Below are positions 1 to 6,758 of a stretch of DNA of 13,827 nucleotides, in pieces (the stretch's first letter is position 1; every line of letters starts with the position of its first letter). Under the pieces are notes generated by a model. That model was given only the letters and a program-made list of their open reading frames with translations. It did no database searches and had not been told where the DNA came from. Location of the stretch: contig JANBPK010001352.1 in NCBI GenBank assembly GCA_027579435.1, positions 1-13,827 on the forward strand, read 5' to 3'. Position numbers and translations under genes: made by a program. The DNA comes from Candolleomyces eurysporus (Eukaryota > Basidiomycota > Agaricomycetes > Agaricales > Psathyrellaceae).

Positions 1-2
1 AA

Positions 3-1511
3 GAGAAAGGCGGCGATACTCTCGACAAGGCGAGGTGGTGGACGCTTCTTCAAAAACAAATGGACAGTTTTACCCATGCATACCGCTTCGGTGAACAAGA
101 GTCACGAGATCTAATCCACGAAGGTGAGCCCTTATCATAATGCCAGGTTTATTTCGCCTAATTTATTATTAATCGAACGTCCGTTTCGCGACCGCCAGAT
201 CTACGGGTTGAGACTGTCAAGGTGGTTTATCAAAGTATCAAAGGCAGCACACCCTTTGCCTTCACCGAATACGTTCTCGTATCGTGCCCCCTGGCCAAAT
301 ACTGGTTCCTCCCTCTCCCATCGGAGAAGGTCGTCCAAGTTGTCAATGAGGTCAACGAATGCGCGGAGCGGCTTATCGCAAAGGGCGAAGGCTCACAAAG
401 GCTCGGGGATACGCTCAGCAGCGCCGTTCTCTACGCTTTGCAAATCAGCCAAACAAACTCCGATTACTCCGACTCCTTCACTCCCCTCGTGGGTACCATT
501 GCGAAGAGGACGACGCCCGGTTCCGCCTCTTCTCCTGCGGATGAAGCAAGAAAGATCCCACTGATGACCAGCTCGAAGCACACGCAACGATGGGTTAGCT
601 GGATAATTCTATTTGGAAACCCGGTCTGCGCCCACAGACCCCGGGGTTCTACGTTTCGTTATTTGGAAACCCTGTTCACAGCCGGATCATAACTTGTGTG
701 ACTGATGTGACACGGATGTTGGGTGAGGCGCGGGAAGCGGGAAGGCGGGAGTGAGGCTAGGTGAGGCTGCGGTCGGTGCAGAGATTGCTAGCCAACTCAC
801 TTCCAACCCGTTGCCGCCGCAAGATTATCGATTGGCTGTCCACGCCAACAAGTCGAGGTCGACAATCGACCACGGTGAAGACCGACATTCAGCGTGATGA
901 GCTATCGCGGAACTGTGGTTGCGTGCAGAATTCTGAATTTCACGCTAGTGGGCCATCAGGCGGTGCACGGAACTATTGCACGGAACTAAGGGGCGGCGAT
1001 GACCTCATTTGAAAGGCGGGACTGTGGTGGAGAGTAATTATGGGAGCTCGTTGACCAGCCAGGTAGTCCCTCACTGGTCTATCTAACAATCCACTGGTTG
1101 GAAGACCAATGTTGCCCTTGAGCTGGCTGCCTTAGGCATTGCTAAGAGTGTGCTTTGAATCGAGGTACCCTCTGTTGCGCCACCTGCCGTACCTGAGCCA
1201 CCATGACCGAAGATCCCGAGTTCCCGACTCGCCTCCATAACTGGCGCTCGGAGCGTGACAGTGCGTTACATAGGCAGAAATAGACCTCTTAGGACTTTAT
1301 TTGGGGGGTCTGCGTGGAAACCCGGGGTCTGTGGGCGCAGACCGGGTTTCCAAATAGAATTATCCCGAAGATCACGCGCATAGATGCAATACCCACATGT
1401 CATCCCGCTATTGAGTCTCGGCTTTCCTGGGACGTCGCTCAACCGGGGGAGGATGGGAATCCCGAGACTACCACGATGGTAATGTTTCAGCTATTCTCCT
1501 GTGCGAAATGA
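3..1511 (+). CDS. Unrecognised gene, 5' truncated by window edge, last exon split by a TIR element
   Basis: Seen: a coding frame runs from the left edge (3-123, ...DKARWWTLLQKQMDSF...) to a GTGAGC donor. A 75-nt intron (124-198, ends CCGCCAG) follows. Exon 2 starts at 199 (phase 1, G+AT gives Asp) and reads DLRVETVKVVYQSIKG, TEYVLVSCPLAKYWFLPLP, EVNECAERLIAKGEGSQRLG. The frame enters an inverted-repeat element at about 601 and stops inside it at 690-692. Beyond the element the same frame resumes (KITRIDAIPTCHPAIESRLS...) and ends at TGA 1509-1511. Inference: one exon was split by insertion; as it stands the protein gains about 30 element-encoded residues and loses roughly 50 native ones. An optional 46-nt intron starting at GTAATG (~1476) would extend the C-terminus. 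I do not recognise the family; no membrane segment or signal peptide is visible in the part present. Confidence 0.6.
601..653 (+). repeat. Left terminal inverted repeat
   Basis: This is the left arm, perfect over 601-645 against the right arm and imperfect to 653. It also folds on itself: TGGAAACCCGGTCTG pairs with the following CAGACCCCGGGGTTC-like stretch around a CGCCCA loop. A 12-bp core ATTTGGAAACCC is repeated directly 50 bp inside, at 661-672. Confidence 0.85.
1313..1365 (-). repeat. Right terminal inverted repeat
   Basis: This is the right arm, perfect over 1321-1365 against 601-645. It contains its own hairpin: TGGAAACCC at 1315-1323 pairs with GGGTTTCCA at 1344-1352, enclosing GTCTG/CAGAC pairs and a short GGGC-containing loop, so both arms are inverted repeats of inverted repeats. 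Confidence 0.85.
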
Positions 1512-1520
1512 AATTTCGCA
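1502..1520. other. 8-bp perfect stem over a stop codon
   Basis: TGCGAAAT (1502-1509) and ATTTCGCA (1513-1520) are perfect reverse complements with a 3-nt loop. The stem overlaps the TGA at 1509-1511 that ends the upstream gene. It could act in RNA 3' processing or be chance. Confidence 0.4.
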
Positions 1521-1526
1521 GGCATG

Positions 1527-1534
1527 TATAAAGG
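1527..1534 (+). promoter_or_regulatory. Candidate TATA box of the DUF6533 gene
   Basis: TATAAAGG lies about 125 bp upstream of the candidate ATG at 1658 and just after the stop of the preceding gene, a plausible core-promoter position. No other promoter motif was identified. Confidence 0.4.
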
Positions 1535-1657
1535 ACGGCGCTGAATTGGCGCTCAAGGCATCTTCCAACCCAGAGACATCTCCTACACGGCGTTCACTCC
1601 CAATCGATTCCGTGTACCATTGTAGTATTCCGCACCTTTGGAGGGTCACCAATCATC

Positions 1658-3332
1658 ATGGCAGATTCTCAGAAATGGTACAAATACTTTCTTGGGAAGC
1701 AGTTAGCAGAGGTACATCGCCGCCGCCGTAGCTTGAAGTACACGATTCGATAGTAACAGTCCCATCCTTTCTGAAGAAAGTGGGTTGTACGTGATATACT
1801 CAGCAGGTTCTTTCCGAAGGAATGCTTTCTCGGCTCACCAAATGTATCGTGTTGAACAGTGTCCTTCGATACCGCCTATGTGAGATTATCCTTATCGAGC
1901 AGATTAAGAAAGTGATCGTTCTAACGGACTGTCTGTATATCAGGTGTACCATTACTTGACCACTCTCGACGATGAGGTCAACATAATTTGGAAAGAGAAA
2001 TGGGGAACTGGGAAAATCCTATTTCTAGTGATGAGGTATGCGATGCTTGGATCTATATCGTTTGATGTTCTCCGTACGTGATTTCCCTTCTCCGAAAATC
2101 AGAGGCTTACCCCCGTTACGTCAACACAGGGGACCGACCACTTTATATAGCCCTCCCGCTGGACGTAGGCTAGCCTTCCTTTGTTCATGTCAGCGCTTCT
2201 ATGTCTGACACTTGCCTCCAGGTCTGTAAAGCATCTCTGATTCTGTTTAACCGTACGTCAGCTCAGGCCATCTCGGATGACTTTACCGGGTGGAGGCGTT
2301 AAAATCACTCTCCTAGTATTGCCTTTCATATCTATATGTGCGGCCAATGGTGAGCTACACCGTCTCTTCTAACACAGGACAAGTCTGGCTGACTATGAGA
2401 CATCTATTCTCAGCGTCTCTCTGGCTTTGCCTTTACGCCCTCCTCGGTGCCAAGAGGAGATATCTCATAGTCTTCATGGTCATCTTTGCAGTAAGTTAGG
2501 TGATGTGTACAGCCCCCAAGCTGTTTACTCATGCTAGGAGATCAGGGGTTTGCTATATCTTGCCTTGCGCTTATGTTGATAGAACTGAAATCGTGGCAAG
2601 GTACTTGTACCACCCTCTAAGAATCCAGTTCTATTCACAGGTCAATCCCTTGCTACGAGTATAGCCGTTCGACCTATCGATTTTATGCAGAAACTTGGTT
2701 ACACGTGTGCGTACACGGGAACAAGGGTACAGGCACAGGCAGCTGTTGCTGTTGTGGCCTATATTAGGCTTTCGTGGGCAGCTTGTGAGTGACAACTCTT
2801 CGTATATCAGTCGGATATGGGGCGGTGCAAACAGCTGATTTAAGGCACTCGTTCGTTCCCTCAGTGAGCGCAATAATGGGACTCACAACTCTGCTCGTAC
2901 GGTACCGAAAGCAAAGTAACAGTTTAATCAACATTATCCGGCGAGACGGTGGTATATACTACTTGACGGTCATCAGTGCATACCGCCCTTCGCTATACTT
3001 GTATAATCATGAATTGGCTCAAACTTCCCACAACCCTGAACGCCATACCTATTATCAACAATGGCTCTCGCTGATACGATCACCAAGACCCCAACAACGG
3101 TCAAGCAGACCCACGGGATCATAGCTACGTAGGTATTATGCTGCAGTTGTTCTCTCGCCTTTGCTGATGCTCATCGACGTTAAGGTTAAGCCGACTTTCG
3201 ACAACAATTTTATCCAATCGACTACTGCTACACATGAGGACCATTGACGACGATCCAGCGCAGACAGCGGTTTCCGCCATCTTGTTCAATCCAACAGTTG
3301 CTTCAGAGGAGACCCCATCTGATAAGGACTGA
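1658..3332 (+). CDS. DUF6533 domain-containing multi-pass membrane protein
   Basis: Seen: exons I can phase are 1944-2073, 2130-2164, 2222-2252, 2317-2349, 2414-2490, 2546-2600, 2641-2784, 2865-2975, 3062-3128 and 3191-3332 (275 codons with stop). The first encodes VYHYLTTLDDEVNIIWKEKW then GKILFLVMRYAML, the hallmark YxYLLTxDxEVxxIWxxxW...LFLxxRY block of the basidiomycete DUF6533 family. Later hallmarks are LWLCLYALLGAKRRYLIVFM, INIIRRDGGIYYLTVI and ILSNRLLLHMRTIDDDP. Several hydrophobic segments (around LIVFMVIFAGFAISCLALML and the AAVAVVAY/LSAIMGLTTLLV region) indicate an integral membrane protein; molecular function is unknown for the family. Uncertain points: the N-terminus, where ATG 1658 (MADSQKWYKYFLGKQLAE) is a candidate but its link to 1944 is unresolved, possibly with a one-base error near 1700; the acceptor before 3062, which reads AA not AG; and acceptor 3190 versus 3184. 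The 40-nt intron 2601-2640 is unusually short. Confidence 0.82.
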
Positions 3333-4060
3333 AGCTGGAACCAACCCGCCGCGTATGGTTCATGCTACCGCGGAAAACTCAACTGTTGAAACCTTTCGAT
3401 TGGAAAATATCACGATTATTTATGAATCCAGAAGAGAATGCATGAAGTGTGTCGTTTCCTTGATTGTGATATCCAGAAGGGCAAGCAGAATGACTCGTAC
3501 TGGCTCCCAATCAACTGGCTCAAACACGGTTTTCGTCATCGAATCTCTATCCAAGCGATTGTTATTTGTTCCTCCTGGCCATTTCCTAGGCTCTTTATGC
3601 ATGGATCCATTGTCCGCGAAAACGAACGTCGAAGGCGAGGGGGTGAGGCCGTAGGGTTGCTGTAGTTATTCATCCGCAAAGAGAGAGGAGGGAGGAGAGG
3701 AGGGAGGAAAATGGCATTGGAAAGATAGGTAAGACGCTCAGCGTGAGAATAAATCGAGGATGTGAATCACTCATGCAATGTCCGCTGTCCCATAACATTG
3801 AGGGATCACAATTGCTGATCTGCCTGGTTAAGCGTTCGAGTTCTATCTTTTGTCGACTCCCAGTGTGGTCTGTTCCTCGCCCCCGTCACTCCGTTGCGTC
3901 TCCCGACCCAGAGACTATGTGTTTGCCGTTAGGTGAGATCGCTTCTGCCACGTATGAACTTGGTCAATCTCACCACTTGGTGAACCAATGTCTGTTCGTT
4001 TACCCCGGATGAATAGGCGCTGAAAATCCCGCGCCGCTTTCCGGTAGTCTGGAGTTTGAC
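3333..4060. other. Spacer without a convincing gene
   Basis: This is the interval between the DUF6533 stop and the next start. Open frames on both strands (for example 3244-3654 plus, 3602-3420 minus, 3743-4012 plus) lack recognisable motifs and splice logic. It presumably holds the 3' UTR of the upstream gene and the promoter of the downstream one. Confidence 0.5.
3678..3711 (+). repeat. 34-nt polypurine tract (GA-rich)
   Basis: An uninterrupted run of A and G containing repeated GAGG/GGAGG units lies in the spacer upstream of the gene at 4061. It is simple-sequence DNA; a promoter-associated GA tract is possible but unproven. Confidence 0.8.
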
Positions 4061-4716
4061 ATGTCTTCCCGAACTACAGACGCTGTGAACAACCTGGTGG
4101 ACAGGGAAAAAATTGATGGGGTTCTGAAGCAGACTGCTTTAGACAGTACTTTTACACTCATAGTCGCCTGTGACAAACGTCCAACTGATTTATCCTCGTT
4201 CCGTTCCAGGGAGGGCCCCGCAGGTGTGGTATGACGAAGTAATTGAAACGCTTCGAACGTGGGACGCGAGAGCGCTAGGGCTACGGTTGAGCGTTAAATA
4301 TCAACTCCTATGCACCATGATTGATAATTTTCAACGGAATTCAAGCGATCTCAGGCTAGAGAAATGGAGTTCGGTCGCCGACCTTCTAAGTAGCGAGTCA
4401 CCTGTAGCTTTGAGGCGTTCCTGGAAACTTGGTTCTGATTACGCGATTCCCGCCAAAAAGAGCCCTTTGGGTGGCCCTGGGGCGTACTGGGACGTTGTCT
4501 TACCCAATATAAACGAGCAATGGACCTTCTGATCCCTATGAATCTTTCTCCCGGACCAAAGGTGAGGCCTGTGTGATAAGTGTGAGCGACATTGGAGGAT
4601 TGGGTTGAGAAAAAACCACTCACTTCCTAGTCATAGCGTTGATTCCCTCATCCCTTCTTGCTGAAGTGCCGCTGAAAAGGCAGAAGCTCGAAAAAGTGGC
4701 ACCGTCCATTCAATGA
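4061..4716 (+). CDS. Unrecognised protein, three exons, one apparent frame break
   Basis: Seen: exon 1 4061-4169 (ATG, MSSRTTDAVNNLVDREKIDG...), a 40-nt intron 4170-4209 (GTGACA...TTCCAG, with AACTGAT branch-like site), exon 2 4210-4561 (APQVWYDEVIETLRTWDARA, LSVKYQLLCTMIDNFQRNSS), a 69-nt intron 4562-4630 (AAAG|GTGAGG...CCTAG) and exon 3 4631-4716 (ending KRQKLEKVAPSIQ). In the literal sequence, exon 2 hits TGA at 4530. Dropping one A from the AAA at 4511-4513 keeps the frame open (PNITSNGPSDPYESFSRTK), with the intron phase matching exon 3. Inference: a soluble protein of about 180 aa with a basic C-terminus. I recognise no domain. An alternative end is donor AAA|GTGGCA (~4696) spliced to 4747. 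Confidence 0.6.
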
Positions 4717-4746
4717 TTCCCGAATTTTAATTTGCTCGTTCGATGA

Positions 4747-5390
4747 GACTTCCCGGGGAAGCGGTTTGATTCGGAGACCAAGATTCGTCGCCTGAGATGC
4801 CACCCAACTTATGGGCGACCTGCCGCAATCCATGTGAGCATTGCTTGCGTTTCCACCACCACCACTATGAGCTGCATTAGCATCAAGGGTCGGAATCAGA
4901 CGGTAAGTATATCGCGGGGAGCTTACATATCGGAATGCGTTCCGGGAAACCAGACCTCCAATACCTGGGGGTGAACTCGGTCTCCATGATTCGCGTTACC
5001 CAACTTGACTTCTGTCATTCGATAGTGACGAACGGTGACATTCCGGTCACCCTTTTTGTGGCCATTAGACATTGTCGTCAACGCAGGTATTGGAGCGAGT
5101 GGCCGGGACAGCATTGACAATGGGACTCTTTGGCGCCGGTTCCTGTGGATCAACATTAACAAACGGGTACATGGTGAGCTGGAGTTTGCACACACTGTGG
5201 TCCTCTTTCAATGAAGACGCACCACTGTTGTTGCTTGGCTTCGAATTGTTACTTGGGCAAGCTCATCGACACAGTGGTCGCATCCCTAGACTCAAGGGCT
5301 AGGGACTCAGCGAGACGCCCTTCAGTGATGAGCTCATCCATGTCCTGCGTGCTCGGATCTGTCAATGAGGGGGTGAAACGAGAGCGGTAA
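4747..5390 (+). CDS. Unrecognised protein, 5' end unresolved
   Basis: Seen: four coding blocks in compatible phase. They are 4747-4833 (RFDSETKIRRLRCHPTYGRP), a 47-nt intron to 4880, 4881-5034 (HQGSESDGKYIAGSLHIGMR then DLQYLGVNSVSMIRVTQLDF), a 52-nt intron 5035-5086 (GTGACA...ACGCAG), 5087-5196 (GIGASGRDSIDNGTLWRRFL then INKRVHGELEFAHT), and 5262-5390 (LIDTVVASLDSRARDSARRP ... GVKRER, TAA). The last junction uses a weak donor GTGGTC (5197); without it, exon 3 stops at 5212-5214. The first block has no in-frame ATG and an in-frame stop just before it, so the start lies elsewhere or internally (ATG 4935). The perfect donor GTAAGT at 5386-5391 overlaps the stop, so the gene might continue downstream. 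No family recognised. Confidence 0.5.
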
Positions 5391-6640
5391 GTCGTCCACA
5401 GAGGGGCGGGCATTTCTTATCCACCCTTCACGTTTGGAGTTGTTTGTGTGCCTGACTGAATGCTATGCCGTATCTGCTGAGAGCTGGTAGGTGTCTTGGC
5501 GAACTCGTGTTAGAATAACTGAATGGCCGCCGATCAGGAGACAGTGGGGCGCTTAAGCTCTTGATAGAGAGAACTCACGATTTCCATTTCAACTGTTCCG
5601 CTTTTTCGGCCTCTTCTCACAATTTTTTTTTTTCGTCTATAGCCAGTGGTTCGGAGCAATGGAGCCGGAGAAGAGCAGAATTCGTGAGAACGCCGACCGA
5701 GATGCATGCTCTAGGAGTTTCAGTGCTCACCGATGTCCCCATATCTCCCTACCATGAGCAGCAAACTTCCACCAATCCTCTCCTTGCACATCTTCCCAAA
5801 TTCCGGATGGTACTCCCCACAAACGGCAATCCATTAACTGGGCTGATACAGTCGGCTCATTATTTCAAACACATTTCCCAAGGCTTCTTTCGTTCCTAGC
5901 AACTGGCGCTCGCCGCTCCTGATAATCGCGCCGGGTCTTAGATGATTTGATTGAACGGTCTGTAAATGACAACAGAACGAGGGTATGCGAGGGTCGTGGT
6001 CGAGAATGCGTCAACCTACTTAGAAAAGCAGAGCCAAAAAAATCTCTCTGTCTGGTCGAACCCAGTTTTCACGCGTGACAGGCGCGTGCACCAACCGATA
6101 TACTCCCACCTAGTCCTCCTAGTTGTCATCATCAGAACTTTTATCGTGACAGCAGAGTCGGACCGCTTCGTTCCATGCCTTGCGTTCCTATGAAAAAGAT
6201 CATCTTGTGTGGCCTGAACGCAAGGTGGAACGTGGCCGGGACTCTTCGCCTGGGCCAACTTTTATCCTGAACCTCGGTGGAATGTGGTGGTCCAGGTAAA
6301 ACAACGGATCTTCCTCCTCCACCCTAGTGACGGTCGACTTTGGATTGGCCACAGAACCCCACTTTGTAGTCTCACTATCTCTGGGCACACCGGGACGCGA
6401 TACATTCGAAGTCGATTTGCCTGCTTCGATGTCACCGTTATGCACACCGATTGATAGCAGGCGTTGGTTGGTTGTCCTGCATCCGGTGCCGTCGTCCCAA
6501 TCCCGAGGAAGCAGAGCTTCAGAAGAGGAGTATAGAGAGCTCGGACAATTTATACCCCCCCCTATTCTTTCACGAAGGACGTAATTGTACCAACATATCC
6601 ATAAATCAAATTCAATCGAAGTCGAGGATACTCTTGGTGA
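5391..6640. other. Largely non-coding interval
   Basis: Several open frames overlap on both strands, but none shows consistent exon-intron structure. The interval contains a T11 run (5623-5633) followed by CGTCTATAG, which looks like a strong polypyrimidine-acceptor signal, and the ORFs described separately at 5561-5899. Short frames at 5966-6193 and 6327-6584 are not supported by any motif I trust. Confidence 0.4.
5561..5899 (+). CDS. Weak hypothetical coding region after a poly-T acceptor
   Basis: Seen: after the acceptor-like T11-CGTCTATAG (AG at 5641-5642), two frames look partly protein-like. One runs through to TAG 5897-5899 (AEFVRTPTEMHALGVSVLTD, AHLPKFRMVLPTNGNPLTG). Another starts at ATG 5659 (MEPEKSRIRENADRDACSRS), stops at 5755-5757, then resumes as INWADTVGSLFQTHFPRLLS. 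I cannot decide between them or link them to the exons ending at 5390, whose terminal GTAAGT could be the partner donor. It may be a decayed or mis-sequenced exon, or chance. Confidence 0.25.
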   Translation: MIERTHDFHFNCSAFSASSHNFFFSSIASGSEQWSRRRAEFVRTPTEMHALGVSVLTDVPISPYHEQQTSTNPLLAHLPKFRMVLPTNGNPLTGLIQSAHYFKHISQGFFRS

Positions 6641-6666
6641 TAAGAAGGGCCCGGGGATTTGAGGGA

Positions 6667-6674
6667 TATATATT
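6667..6674 (+). promoter_or_regulatory. Candidate TATA box of the DUF1996 gene
   Basis: TATATATT sits about 90 bp upstream of the ATG at 6759 in an AT-rich patch, the usual range for a fungal TATA element. No other evidence. Confidence 0.4.
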
Positions 6675-6758
6675 TCAGCTTGGAGAGACGTCTGAGGCAA
6701 ATTTTCCTCCTCTCGAGCTCGACGATCGTCTTCAGGTACCCCACATTCGAACGACGCG

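Larger units (their letters stand above)
601..1365. mobile_element. Non-autonomous DNA element with 45-bp perfect terminal inverted repeats
   Basis: Positions 601-645 are the exact reverse complement of 1321-1365 (begins GGATAATTCTATTTGGAAAC), and similarity runs on imperfectly to about 653/1313. The interior (about 660 bp) has no convincing protein; its longest ORF (761-1012, 83 aa) resembles nothing I know. The element lies inside a coding exon. The palindromic AATT at 605-608 and 1358-1361 may be a 4-bp target duplication; removing one copy plus 609-1357 would leave GGATAATTATCC and an unbroken reading frame. Because TIR and duplication are both inverted-symmetric here, the exact ends (753 versus 765 bp) cannot be fixed from one copy. 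The superfamily is not assigned: the size suggests a MITE-like derivative, but no transposase is present. Confidence 0.75.

Noticed and set aside
2631..2873. 80-codon minus-strand ORF
   Set aside because: Antisense shadow of DUF6533 exons.
2641..2873. Possible prokaryotic-style operon or ORF arrangement
   Set aside because: Introns with GT-AG borders throughout show this is eukaryotic; Shine-Dalgarno logic does not apply.
6327..6430. Aspartic-protease-like wording (FVVSLSLGTPGRDTFEVDL)
   Set aside because: It resembles the start of a pepsin-like fold, but the expected DTGS catalytic motif is absent and nothing downstream matches the family.
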